A DNA stretch of 64,000 nucleotides from Spirometra erinaceieuropaei (Eukaryota > Platyhelminthes > Cestoda > Diphyllobothriidea > Diphyllobothriidae), in contig CACRXP010000642.1 of assembly GCA_902702965.1 (NCBI GenBank), positions 203,215-267,214 on the forward strand, written 5' to 3'. The notes below the pieces were generated by a model, which was not told the origin of the DNA, made no database searches, and saw only the letters and a program-made list of their open reading frames with translations. Below, piece after piece: positions 11,973 to 23,225 of the stretch (positions are counted from its first letter, which is position 1; the number at the start of each line of letters is the position of its first letter). The translations under genes and the position numbers were made by a program.

Positions 11973-12383
11973 TCATTCACAAAATTGTGAATCATTTTCC
12001 ATTCTCCGGGGATTTTCATGTTGTAGAAAGTCCCCGGAAAATGCAAACTTCTTTGTGTGCATTATTTGAATTGACGAATTTTCCAAGGGCACCATTTGGT
12101 GACGGCCAATCAAGTAGTTTATATTCAGAAGATGAACTTCACAAGCCCATGAAAGCAAATGGACGACATCAGAAACACCGTTACCAATATCAAGAAAAGC
12201 AAACCTTTTAGAAAATGACAGTGATTTTCGCACTGAATTTGTAAGTCTATGGAGAACGCGAATCACCGTTCTGATACTCTTTGTGTCCGCAAATAGAATA
12301 GAAACGTTTTGGCCTGGGTAAGGTGTCAAACCGCGGACGAATCGAATTTGGGCTCCATTATCTCTTCTCCGGTCTATTAGCAA
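11973..12383 (-). CDS. Unrecognised conserved open frame (GLTPYPGQ)
   Basis: I do not recognise this protein. Its N-terminal part contains GAQIRFVRGLTPYPGQ followed by VSILFADTKS. The mirror duplicate near 62.55-62.71 kb keeps GAQI..FGGLTPYPGQKVSIF with a 15-nt in-frame length difference, which suggests the segment was protein-coding in the common ancestor. It may be a single exon; the upstream CAG/TAG triplets could serve as an acceptor. C-terminal of residue ~55 the two copies no longer agree in frame. It could instead be an unidentified retroelement piece. Confidence 0.3.
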   Translation of the reverse strand: MLIDRRRDNGAQIRFVRGLTPYPGQNVSILFADTKSIRTVIRVLHRLTNSVRKSLSFSKRFAFLDIGNGVSDVVHLLSWACEVHLLNINYLIGRHQMVPLENSSIQIMHTKKFAFSGDFLQHENPRRMENDSQFCE

Positions 12384-12739
12384 GCTAGTACATTTTCAGG
12401 CTTGCAAATTACACAACCGCGCATTTTTTAAATAGAGTACTTTTTTTCAATCTAACACAAGTACCTCTTCCGCCATATAAGATGATGGAAAAATACACTT
12501 AGAAGAATCTACCGTTTAACGGCTAGGTGGCATAGCACCCAACCATGCCATAGCATGCTAACGATCAACACAGTTCCAATGTCGGAGCATTTTGACGAGA
12601 AAATACTGTGCTTCTAAATAGGATGCAAAATGTAGAGAATTATATGTGCACCCTGCTCGAGACAATATCAATATGATGGGTTCTTGCATAAGGGGCTGTA
12701 GTAATTACAGGATGCAGTCGCAATGCTACCGCAAGCCTA

Positions 12740-13330
12740 TGAATACTCACGGCTCCCTACCCCTAATCCGGGATCGTTCACTTGGTGTGATGATCCTTTG
12801 AAAGCCGACATTCGCATCGTTAATTGCCGCAAGTTCATCACGGTTGTTGGATATTGGTGTGATTGTTGCTCGACCATTTGACCATCCGACCCTGGCGTTG
12901 GGGACAGTCTTCACCTGTGTGCTCCCCGCGTGGAAAAGTTCTTCGCCTAGGCAAAGTCGCAGCACCGTGTATGGGGATCAGTTAGCCATGATTTAAGCAG
13001 TTCGCAGCAAACGCGGATGTCAAATCTAGCGAGAATTTTGGCTTCATCGAATTCGGGTGTGTGGCCGAACCTCATCGAATGAGTCGCAACTTGTGAGCTG
13101 GCGTCATATGCTCCACAATGCTGCCACTTGTTTGGCCGTTCGCTTTCGGGGAAGTCTTAAGGTTTCACCGACGTACTTGCTTTGTCCCCTTCTGCATAAG
13201 ATTCGATATACGACTCCAGATGTTTCTTGCAGTGGCAGCGTGTCGTTCGATTTTATTATCTGACGCTTGACGGTTGTCTTCGGTCTGTGTCCAACCCCAA
13301 CCGAAGTGCTCGGACCCCAAAATGCGATGA
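12740..13330 (-). pseudogene. PLE GIY-YIG fragment, left half of head-to-head pair
   Basis: Read on the minus strand, the fragment retains SSQVATHSMRFGHTPEFDEA and a following ELLKSWL-like segment, the C-terminal half of the PLE endonuclease (compare FGQTFKFDEAELL in the 61-kb copy). Frameshifts separate the pieces. Its 3' end points left, and it abuts, in opposite orientation, the PLE fragment starting near 13390. Confidence 0.65.
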
Positions 13331-14008
13331 GCGATTCAACATACCATGAACGTTTCGGAAGTGGTCAGCCGTCTTCTCGAAAGATTTGGGGTTGGAGGTG
13401 CTCACAGATCGGAGGCAACTATCAAGCGTCAGGTAATGAAACCGCAAAATGCGCTGTTACAGTAAGAAACAGCTGAAATCGTTCATGGCATCTGATGCAG
13501 TTGCGGGCAAAGCAGCGACGTTGGAAAAACCGGAAGTCTGCTCCAAACGCCAATGGCCAAACACACTGCAGCAGTTCTGAGAAATGACGCCAACTCTCAC
13601 GTCACTGCCCATTCGACGAGACTCGGCCACACATTCAAATTTTATGAGGCCGAAATTCTCGTGAGGTTTGATAATCGCGTGAGCCACGAACTGTTTAAAT
13701 GATGGTTCGCTCGTTCCAGGCTATTAACGAGTGCAACGACCTTGCCCTTCCCTACTCGATGCTGACACATCGCCTAGACGGAGAAATTTGCCACGCGGAA
13801 GACCGCAGTTGAAGAATGTTCCCAAAGCCAATGTCAGTGTATCAGATAGTCGAGAAATCATCAGACCCATATGCAACACCCGTGATGAAATTGCAGAAGT
13901 TAACGATGCGAATGTCGGCTTTTAAACGATCATCACCCCAAGAGAACGATCGCTGACTAAGGGGGGCGCCGTGAATATTCATAGGTATGCGGTGGCATGG
14001 CAACAGCA

Positions 14009-14026
14009 TCCTATAAATACTGCAGC
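14009..14026 (+). promoter_or_regulatory. TATA-like box in PLE terminal repeat
   Basis: ATCCTATAAATACTGCAG lies about 45 nt before the hammerhead core. Equivalent motifs precede other PLE hammerheads or their remnants: CCTATAAATACTGTG (55407), CCTTATAACTGC (51331) and, on the minus strand, CCTATAACATG near 42196. Promoter function is inferred from recurrence and spacing. Confidence 0.4.
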
Positions 14027-14056
14027 CCCTTGTGCATGTACCCCCAGTATGCACTA

Positions 14057-14103
14057 TTGTCTCTGATGACGGGTTCGAGCTGGAATCCGAATACTTTAGG
14101 CAA
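14057..14103 (+). ncRNA. Hammerhead-ribozyme-like motif, PLE 3' end
   Basis: Stem I TTGTCT/AGGCAA (6 pairs, one wobble) encloses CTGATGA, a C, stem II GGGTTC/GAATCC (6 pairs), GAA and TACTT-T before the predicted cleavage. The GAAA of the consensus is GAAT here. This is among the best PLE copies by pairing. Confidence 0.65.
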
Positions 14104-14539
14104 GTAAAGCTTTTGTCCCTGCGATCGTGTCCGTTTCACGGCCGCTTCCACGGGGTCGTCTTTTCGCTTCATTTGGCAATTGAGCGGCAGTCAAACCACC
14201 TTAGTTGACATTGCGACTTCCAAAATGCTTTAGGACTTTATTAGCGTTCAATGAAATACTTGCACTCCATTATTGTTACACCCAGAAATGAGCCTTGCAA
14301 AAAGTGAATTTATATGATTCGATTGGGGTTGTATTTCTCTCTTTCACCCAAACGTATGTCAAGCTCAACGCTTCTAGCTCATTGCATTGTCATCGGTATT
14401 TATCATGCCACTTTTATCTCCTGTGCAAAATTATTATTAATTATGCATATTTATATGCAATGATTGTAGTGAAGGTCGTTAAATATTGTCTGCATTCATT
14501 CCATTAATAAGACGCAGAAGCGTTCGATGAATGAACGTT

Positions 14540-14772
14540 ATTTGCCTGACAATTCAGATTCTCGCTGGGACCCATCAGTAGGGACAGCGACAGGAACGGG
14601 TAATTCGTGCAGAAGAAGTTGCAGTGTTCATAGGATGCATTCGCTATGCCACTGAATAACTATCATGATTAACCGCTCTTCCCTTTATCGGGAATTGCCA
14701 TTCGCTGGTGCGCTAATTGCTTGATGACCGGCAGGCAAAATGTTAACTGTTGAAATATTATCATCCGTGTTG
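14540..14772 (-). pseudogene. PLE 3' terminal fragment, left half of second pair
   Basis: The minus strand shows the PLE 3' UTR order: CATCCTATGAACACTGC, then a decayed hammerhead (CTGATGGGTCCCAGCGAGAATCTGAA, written here as CTGATGG..GAATCTGAA) and AGGCAAAT. It meets a plus-strand PLE near 14775, again head to head. Confidence 0.6.
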
Positions 14773-15870
14773 GATGCTGCCGTGATGTGGACGATAACTT
14801 TGTCGTCATTGGACGGGGTCAGGAGGAACTGTTCAAAGGACGTCTTAACAACGCCTGCCTGGGCATACAGTTTACGATGGAGACGGAAGAAATTAACCAG
14901 CTGGCCTTCCTTCATACCCTCGCCTGTCCCATGATTGGGGTGACCTAAATACCAAAGTGCTCAGAAAAGCGATGAACCCACAGCAAATATTGAACTTCAA
15001 CAGAAACCACCTAATCAGCCACAAATGCGGCTGCGTAAGCACGCGTTATCAGCGTGCTGAGATGCGATGCAGTTAAACGGGAAGCAAAGTTGCCGAATTC
15101 CGATAACTTTGACGAGTTTTCAGAGAAAATGGATACTCGCGCAACTTCGCCAGCTAATACGTGCTCTAACGATACGAACGAAAAAGTCGCAGCGACCTCA
15201 ATTTCTTACAAACGATTCAATGCATAACGAATGACTGCGATGTCGTAACTGACCGTTAAGCAGCATTTGGTTTTGGGGTTCCACGTAGGCGGACGACAAC
15301 TATTAAGCGTCAGGTGATGAGACCAAAAGATTCACTGCCACGGCAAGAAACTTCTGAGGTAGTTTACCATATCTGGTGCAGTTGTGGGCAAAGCAACTAG
15401 GTCGGAGAAACTGGAAGACAGCTCCGAACACGAATAACCAAACACGCTGCAGCGGTGTTAAGAAATGACGTTCATCTGACGAGACTCGGCCACACATTCA
15501 ACTTTGATGAGGCCGATATTATCGTGAGGGTTGATCATTGCGTGCGCCGCGAGCTGTTTGAATCATGGTTCACTGGTTCCAGTCTATTAACAAGTGCAAG
15601 AACATTCACACTAGATTTTTTGCTGAGGGATAGTCTGGCCAAATAATTACCCGCCCGGTAAGCGCGCAGGCCAGCGAGACAGATGACCGCGCCATCATCA
15701 CACCAGCATCCAACAAGTAACAATTTGCATGCCGACCGTCCAACCATTAGCGCACCAGTGGCTAACAACTCTGGATGAAGTGGAGAACGGAAATTTTCAT
15801 AAGTATGCAGTAACAGTTTAATTCATTACCATCCGTGGCATATAAGATACAGAGCCCGATAATCAAAAGT
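14773..15870 (+). pseudogene. PLE: RT palm end, GIY-YIG and 3' UTR
   Basis: The frame from about 14776 reads DVDDNFVVIGRGQEELFKGR and LNNACLGIQFTME, the catalytic YVDD region of the reverse transcriptase with Y changed to D. Around 15010 it keeps LISHKCGCVSTR and FRENGYSRNF. From 15360 it reads VYHIWCSCGQSN-stop-VGETGR, i.e. the GIY-YIG strands with one stop between them. The frame ending at 15646 then gives RNDVHLTRLGHTFNFDEAD and ELFESWF. Stops and frameshifts are frequent. The 3' UTR has CATATAAGATACAGAG near 15838. Confidence 0.75.
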
Positions 15871-16027
15871 ATCCTTCTCAAGTCTATACTCAGTGTAGCA
15901 ACCAGTCCCGATGTCAAATGCATGTCAAGTTAATATTTGTGAGGCTATTGGTTGACCAAATCTGTTGGGCAGAGTTCTGCGATAATTATTTCCCATAAAT
16001 GCGTAAGCAGGACAGTGAAAATACAAA

Positions 16028-19000
16028 ATGACACACTTTTATATTTTAGCACTATTTATTTCAAGTGCACTTGCTTGTATATGTGAGAATCTGGCATTGC
16101 ATGTTAAAAGCACCTACTGCATAATTAGCTGATCAAACGGAGGATGGTTTGCGTATAATATTAGAAAGCAAGCTTAATTTAATTCGCATTGATTTCATTA
16201 CCAGAAAAAAAGAACGAATTCGTTATACTTGCAGTTCCCGTAGGCGTTATATGTTGGTGTAGATGAAACCTAGGGACAGAAACGCGTTCAGGTTCCAGGA
16301 TGCATTATAAACTTGCTCAGTGTTTCCTCTGTCTTGTTTTATTATGAGTCTTAATAAAAGTGCACTTATTATTATTTATAGCCTAAGACATTTCACAGAG
16401 TCTGCTAATATATTATTTTCAGTTTTGCATGGAGAACATGCATGTCCTTACTTTGACAATCGTACAACAATGGAGAAGAGAGTCGAAGGTCTATTGACTT
16501 GGGAGACGACAACTCTTCATCGTCTTATGAAGGGTAGACAAAGATGTGAAGTTCGACTGAATATGATCGAAGTCAACTCAGTGACAAATTGTGTTTCTAT
16601 AACGGCGTTGAAAAACGGCCAAAGTTTCCGATGTAAGGCTCGATTTTCAGTCCTCAGAATTATCGTATTACGATCGGTGAGTTTGCCTTTTCGTCAGCAT
16701 ATATGCGTAATGCTTAGCGGTGAAAATAAGTTATCGTTTTTGAAATCAAAACCTTTATCAATTTCGATTACGCGAGCGATTGATTCCGTGGACTTTTGTG
16801 TTACAAACATTCATTCCTGATATAAGTTTACATTTTTAAGTCCAAATTATGACGTTGCAGTCAGAATGCATTCATTGTAAACCGGTATTGACCAACACCG
16901 TCAGATTAACTCGACTATAAATTGCATTATAAATGATCGGTATACGCGACTGGAGAGAAATTGAACGAAGTCCTACGTTTGCCACCTGTGATACCTTGAG
17001 GACATCTGTCGAAAATGAACTTGAGAGCAGACGTACAAGGACGGATCAGCTGGGTCGTCACCTGTATCGACCAGCAGTCACTTGCGTCCACCTGACGTGG
17101 ACGTGCGATTGGGTTCAGATAATTATGTGCACTCCATTTAAGATAAACGTGGAGAAATCGAGATGGCTTCTCTCCGTAGGAGTACTCCCTAGTGCAGACC
17201 ACAATGGAAGGTTCCTGAAGGTCCAAATCGGTATGTAAGCAATTATTCGTCTATATCCCTGGATAAATCCTCGATCGAAGCCTCATCGCTGGGCACTATG
17301 TTTTGCTGTCCTGGTCGGAACTCCAATCAGCTTCAGTTAGAAACGCTCTCCGAGAATCTCATGAATTAAGCACACGACCATCAGCCAGTCTCGGAAGAGA
17401 ATGTTCAACGTCCTAGGTCCATGTTAGTCACATGCTTTCATCATTACCTGAACAGTGGTCACAAACATCGGAAATTTCCAACGCAGTCATACAGAGAACT
17501 TAACGCAACTCCGGCAGAACAAACATATTCTGATAGTTAGGCCAGCTAAGGGAACTAGTATTGTTTTGACGGAGAGAACCCGTCATACCATGCGGCAGCA
17601 AAATAAGTGGCGGAGAAACTAAAGCCTCTGTATGATCAAATAACGCCACATAACAATCAGGACAATTTTCAATTTATTAACGGCGTAAAAAAACCTCAAT
17701 CAAAACGGAATGGGTATGACCGCATTAGGTATCTCATACGTTTTCGCGAAGGTACCGGTCGCGGAAACGGTAAACCATGTGCGTGGCTTAATTGTCGCTT
17801 TTCAGCAGGATATAGGAATGGCGGTGAATGCCCCCAATAAATTATCATCGAGGTGTACCTTGAACATGCAGTTCCTATTTAACAACGATCTGCCCAGACA
17901 TATGGACGTAGTAGTCTTGAGCTCACCACTTGACCCGCCTTAGACGAATATAGTAATGGATAAGCTGGAAGCAGCACCACGGACCTTTATAACAGCCGAC
18001 ACCCTTGTACACTTCTCCACTAGTCCCATTCCGTACGAAGAGGGCAGAACTAACTACCAGATCAGACCACATCAGTGCGTATGTATGTCATCACCTGCTC
18101 CTCTGGAGCTAAATATATTGGCCACAAGAGTCTGCGTTTGTTCAGGAGAATAAGAGAACATATGCTAGCATGATTAGGAAAGGGTCAAGTGAGGAACATT
18201 AACAACTCTGTCCTCAGGCACACGGCGGACTCCGGACCATCGTGCAGATGTTAGTGAGGCCCTCCGACTGACTAACACGGTTTTGCTAAACAATAAAAAA
18301 ATGTTTGGACACCGCATGTTTGCTATGGCAGAGGCGGCTGCAAGCAGGCTACGCACATCGGTCCTATGCCCACAGGAGATCTTCCAACAGGTCCCCCATT
18401 GCCACCCCTCAAAGCCACCAACATATAATTATCTTTCCCGGTGCCCACGTTCCCACCTGACGCGGACTGGGAGTTTGGGTTTTCACTCTCTTCCTCCCCA
18501 AAACCCAATCCACAGCATAATTATCTACCTACCTGTATATTTTGAGTCATTATTTCAATAGCTATAGAAATTGGCAGACCTGAAGTGAATTTATTGAAAG
18601 CAAACGATGTCCGTCCAATCGAGTTTTGAGTTAGTAACTCCTCCTGACTGACAACCATATAGTGGACTGTGAATAGGATAATTGGAAATGCGTACCCCAG
18701 TATTCGATCGTCTACATTAAATTTGCATATTCCATGGGTTCCAATATATTGGGTGAGCAAATAATTTCAAGTGGGGAATACTCAGGATTATTAACTCACT
18801 TAATTTGAGTGATGACTCTTCACAAGCCTTGACATTGCTATCCTGGCTTCAAATTTACCGTGCCTATTATGTACTTTGCAGGTTGTCTACCAGCCACATT
18901 GCTCAAATCTGCCACGAATTATCCCCTCGATATTCACCACTGTGGTCGGTTTGTAATGTTATTTACCTTAGGATTGGCAGTGTTTGTACATATACTATGT

Positions 19001-19343
19001 TTATAATGCATTCGCCAAACTATTCTCTGATTACTTGCAGATACGTTTAGCGTCCTTTGACGTAGGTAAACGCTTTGGATTTGTTAAATTGCAAGATCTC
19101 GACGCTTATATTTACGTAAAAGCGAATGATCTACGGATGGAGGCAACAGGCATTTACTTTCATGCTGAGACAAACGTCAGCATACTTCTTGACATAGTCA
19201 AAGCGACAAGAGGCTGCATTGAGGGCGAGCTAATGTTGAATGAAGAGCATCAAAAGATAGCTGCTGAATATTTTATCAATACGTTTGCATTGCCATCTTG
19301 TGAAGCGCTAAGATATAATCCAGCATACATACGGCTTGGATAA
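16028..19343 (+). pseudogene. Secreted-protein family, copy 2 (three exons)
   Basis: Exon 1 (16028 to ~16256): MTHFYILALFISSALA, a signal peptide, then C-I-C at the likely mature N-terminus. The frame meets TGA at codon 35; in the +1 frame it is open again (DGLRIILESKLN...RYTCSSRRRYML). Exon 2 (16423-16676, 254 nt, acceptor TATTTTCAG, donor GGTGAG): CPYFDNRTT..VEGLLTWETT..SVTNC..GQSFRCKARFS. Exon 3 (19041-19343, acceptor TTACTTGCAG, 100 codons plus TAA): LQDLDAYIYVKANDLRM..ALRYNPAYIRLG. Phases agree (1 then 0). Apart from the exon-1 shift this copy looks intact. Its 2.4-kb second intron holds a family-2 retroelement remnant. I do not recognise the fold. C-x-C directly after the signal peptide also occurs in TIMP/NTR proteins, but the rest does not support that. 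Confidence 0.65.
17540..18280 (+). pseudogene. Retroelement family 2 remnant: RT motif plus GIY-YIG
   Basis: Lies in the second intron of the gene copy above. A degenerate reverse-transcriptase motif, HMDVVVLSSPLDPP-stop-TNIVMDKLEA, is consistent with the DGVAMGSPLGPxLADxFMxxLE pattern typical of such RTs (about 17895-17970). After a deletion, the frame near 18080 reads MYVITCSSGAKYIGHKSLRL and RRIREHMLA, the GIY-YIG strands. It resembles the 1.9-2.4 kb remnant more than the main PLE family. The GIY-YIG tail is also present in the 4.5-5.1 kb block, so insertion predates that duplication. Confidence 0.6.
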
Positions 19344-19559
19344 TTTCCCGCAACTGGTAATGCTTGGAGCACTTCGTGTATGATATTACTGTCCCATTGA
19401 AACTCAAAACTCTATTTCTACTGCAGGGTCACTGGGAGAACGCTGGATTTTTATCGTTAAACGATATTGTGATGCAGACTTATAGCACATAAAATACAAT
19501 TTGATGGCACTTTCATTATTTTTGACTTCCAGTAGAAGAACATTCTTCTAATATTCACA

Positions 19560-22150
19560 GTATTGCAGTATGTTACCTAACTCATAGAATCCGTCGAAAT
19601 TCACGGATGTTTGCCAATAAATCGCAAACCGACATCAACTCATGGATCCAATATCTATGATCAATAAATGCACCCTTAACCTAATTAAAAGCATAAAAGA
19701 AATATTAAAGGTAATGTTGGTTGGCCTCGGAATGTAGATTTTTTGGAAAAGCTCCATATACCGAAAACGTCAAAAATGGTTTTAATTTAGTTAACCCATG
19801 TTGGTAGACGCATAGGCTCTTTTCTCATGCAAAAATCAGAGTAAATATGAAGGAACAAATAAAATAATATATAGCAGTATTGTTTAAATAAAGTTTGCAT
19901 CCACATATCCTCTTAGAATGTCTGTTGACTCGTAAATGGCTGTTTGATAACAAGCTACAATTTACAAATAGATTTGCAAACAGTCTTCCAGGGTTTCGTG
20001 GCATTCTTGACTTTTTTGAGCTGAGTAAGATACGGTTTAACGGGAGAAACCGAATTTTGCTTGATTTTGCCGATAAGTACGTGGACAGAACAAAAGGTTT
20101 CATAGGGCCACACGGTGCCAGACCGATCGATGCTTATACATTTAAATATAAACTCTCAGGCGCGAGCGTAAACAAACCATTTGGTTTTCACAGACAGAAC
20201 GTTTTTCCGTTTAAGCAGTTTGCATTTTTGTTCGTTTTGGATTACTTTGAGTTTCAGGTCAGCCCTGAAATATTGCTGAATAATTCATGATTTTCAGTGT
20301 TACCACCCGATCGTTCACAGACAGAATCCGGATTATCTGCCTGCTAAAGGCTTTGAACTAATGTACTCCTTGAAGGCATTTACCAAAGGAATGAATGGTT
20401 GGGCGTTATTTTTTCATGTAGAGGTTCGTTTGATGTTACAATTGAGGGCACATTTAAGCAAAGAACTTCATTTTTGAATAAAATGACCGTTCACAACAAA
20501 GGACAGCAAAGAATTTGCTGATGATCCATCAGAAAACGTTTTTCTTGTAAGTCGCCTCTTTGAGTAGCATCTAATGCTGCGCTCTCATGAGGGATCTCTG
20601 TGTACTTTACGTTAAGTCACGGCGAGGCTAAAACAATTTGACACTTTTGGCTTTCCCTGAGCAATAGCAATATTTGTCCAACGTAAACGTTAAATGAGCA
20701 TTTCCCTATATATTGCGGTCATTTCTTCTGTTCATGCTCGCTTTTAGATTCCGTTTTTCGGCTCGGCCGAGTGCCCATATAAATACAAATATTTTGCTAA
20801 AATTTTTAATTGCTGGTCGAACCATTTTTAAAAAGGTTATATGCAGAAGTTAAACTACACGACAGGTAATGTTTCATATGTTCAAAACTTAAAGTGTTCA
20901 TTCAGTGGTGGTCAATTATGTGATATTACGTAAACCTTTCCAAACGGCAAAACCATTACGGCCAATTGAAACGGAGAAATCAATATTTGCGTTATTACAG
21001 TACTTCAAGTCACCACATTGCACATACGCGTTAATATGACTTGTAAAAATCAATAGAACACTTGATTCTCCTAAAAAATCTTTCTGTTAACAAATTACTT
21101 GCTGCGGTTAGCATCCGACATAAAATAAATTTTCGAGTCTGCGTACCTCTGTTTATTAAATCTATCGCTCGCAAATTACTCTTATTTCAATGCAAAATAC
21201 GTTTACATGCGCAGGGAAGTCTGAAAGGATTAGCATTGGAAATTTCCCGAATATATGTGGCATTAGGATTAGCATAGGAATTAGCATAGGAAATTTCCCG
21301 AATATAATTGAAAGCCGATTTTCGTTAAAATGCATTATTTTTCGGTAGATGTAATTGCATAAACACAACTAATGTACAAATGGAAATTTAACAGAAAAGG
21401 CTGGATAAGTAAGCAAAATGCGCAAAGTTAATGACGCGAAAAAATTCTCAAATCAGTTTCCGTCATCAGGTTTCATGACAAAGGTCACGTACTGCGTTTA
21501 CAATGAGACGTTGTAGGGCAGATTATAGTGGTTTGTGACCATATTCTGTGCTCAGAAAATGCAAATGATTGTCTATTAAACGTAGCACAAATGAACTCTT
21601 GTTTTAGTAGAATATGTATATCGAAAATGGTGTGGATGAGGCCAATTTTCATGTGTTTTAAAAAGTAGATATACATCTAGCTGGTACAGATGTTGGACTT
21701 AAGGACAAAATAATAAGGCCAAATAGATATATGAAGGACCCGATAAACCCAAAAAAATATTTTTATATTAAAAACAGATTGCTCAGAGCTACAGAAGACA
21801 ATTTTGTAAGGCAAACCTGCAGACGAGTTTGTTTTTTTACTTTAAGAGACGTCATGACACATAAATAAACAGACAATGACTTCGGCCGCAGTCGTGTTCT
21901 TAGCAATTAGTGTCTACTATACATGGTTGACAAATGCTAATCATATTTAAGACATACCGCGACCTACTGTCACACCACTTACATATTTTACTTAATTTCG
22001 CATTTTTAATTCCAAATAGTGTTTGTGATCATTATTCGCATAAGTTGCAAATGCAAAGGAATTAGAGTAGTCATACAATAATTTAAAGTAGGGGGTTTTT
22101 ATTCCTTAGAAGTTACCTGTCAACTGTTGAATATGATGATAGACGCATCA
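19560..22150 (+). repeat. Downstream duplication block, mate at 38.86-40.79 kb
   Basis: Direct match to the region after the 38.6-kb gene copy. Anchors: TTTTGCTTGATTTTGCCGAT / TTTTGCTTGATTTTACTGAT, GACCGATCGATG / GACCAATCGATG, and AATTTTGTAAGGCAAACCTG CAGACGAG at 21800 and 40510. Homology resumes at 22.98-23.23 kb (mate 40.78-40.99 kb) after about 830 bp present only here. Within it, GGAAATTTCCCGAATATA occurs twice (about 21238 and 21288). No gene is recognised. Confidence 0.65.
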
Positions 22151-22648
22151 CTCTATGCTTTTATTATCTGACACTGTCGGAGACCGTCTGCAAATTTCTG
22201 CTTACACGCTGAACGCTAGTTGAAGTAATTCGAATCTGATACCAGTCCCGTGCTTCAGGGTACTGAACATTCTCTAAAAAATCCAACAGACAGACTTTTC
22301 TCAGAAGACATATGAGATACACATAAAATGATAGGATGCAAGCAATTGTTATCCGATTACTCAAAAATATCGGGATTGTATGAAGTGTACGATATTACGA
22401 AAACAATGAGGAAAACTTTGCCGTTAGGAGATAGTCCATGAAGCCGTTCGTATTCTTTGTATAACCAATAAATACAATTGCAGCAGCTTAGTTTGCAGAC
22501 ACGTTTGATCTCTATGATTTAACTTGACGCCAGTTCTTCCTACTTCAGAGGAGGCCAAGTCCAATGCTTGATTACATTTATTTAGTAAAATCCGCCAGCT
22601 GTGGTCTACAAAACGCATTGTGCTCTTGGCGTCGAGCCTAAACATCAT
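21485..22648 (-). pseudogene. Unrecognised open frames with a paralogue at 32.1 kb
   Basis: Two minus-strand pieces match a plus-strand segment at 32.14-32.34 kb in order. The frame 22648-22424 has FVDHSWRILLNKC..LASSEVGRTG, and 21620-21540 has QEFICATFNRQSFAFSEH. In the 32-kb copy the pieces are contiguous (FFDHGWRILLNKC..RDFICTTFMRSSFEF), so the ~0.8 kb between them here is either an intron or an insertion. I do not recognise the protein. It lies convergent to the secreted-protein gene in both places. Confidence 0.35.
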
Positions 22649-23225
22649 TAATTTAATAGTGGATTAGCAAACCCAAACGCCCTACGTGAGACTTGTTAGT
22701 ACTCATATATCTGAGTTGTCATGCAGTCAAGTGCAGTTAAACATGATATGTCCCGGCAACGATCGGATGAAGGACCCCAAACGTACACGACGAGATAAAG
22801 GTGCCTGTCCTGCGGGAAAGGTGGTAGCATAGTTTTTAATTTGGGGACAATGTTTGCATCGAGTAAGAATCAAATTAGTAAAGATAATTGGTAAATTCGT
22901 TTTTCGAGCTAAAGGGTTAAATGTGTTGACATATAGCAACCGAAATTAAGCAGAACATTTAAAAAATAAACATAAAGTGTCCACAACGATCGCTTCTCAA
23001 CTCTCTGAGCTGAAACGATTGTAGATAATGCATCAGACCGTCTAGAACAGACGACACAACCTTGTACGGTGAAACATCAAACGGAAATAATCGTGTCTGA
23101 CAAAAACCCTCTTAAATAAGTTAGGTAGGTATTCCTTGTACGCCACAGATGCTTGGGGTCCTTCACCCGATCCTTGCATATTTCGCTAAAGAAATAGGTC
23201 ATAGAAAAAGACTGAAACGCCCCAT

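Larger units (their letters stand above)
13390..14150 (+). pseudogene. PLE GIY-YIG fragment with 3' terminus, right half of pair
   Basis: The plus strand carries endonuclease-end sequence (around 13600-13700, RLGHTFKFYEAEILVRFDNR), then a 3' UTR with CCTATAAATACTGCAG at 14011, a hammerhead core at 14057-14103 and a tail after it. Frames are broken. It corresponds to the minus-strand fragment at 60.5-61.44 kb in the inverted duplicate. Confidence 0.7.
11900..15880. repeat. Inverted segmental duplication, left unit (mate 58.92-62.91 kb)
   Basis: Collinear reverse-complement match to the right end of the window. Paired positions sum to about 74.8-74.9 kb: GGCCTGGGTAAGGTGT at 12310 against ACACCTTACCCAGGCC at 62600, and TTATGCAATGATTGTAGT near 14455 against its complement near 60290. 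The unit contains two PLE pairs and one conserved open frame. Divergence is moderate, so it is not an assembly duplicate. Confidence 0.7.

Noticed and set aside
12650..12700. Hammerhead at the left end of the 12.74-kb PLE fragment
   Set aside because: ATGATGGGTTC is present but in the wrong orientation for that fragment and without a GAA partner or stem.
16028..19343. Firm call as a TIMP/netrin-domain inhibitor
   Set aside because: Only the C-x-C start and the spacing of one further Cys agree; exons 2 and 3 show no TIMP signature.
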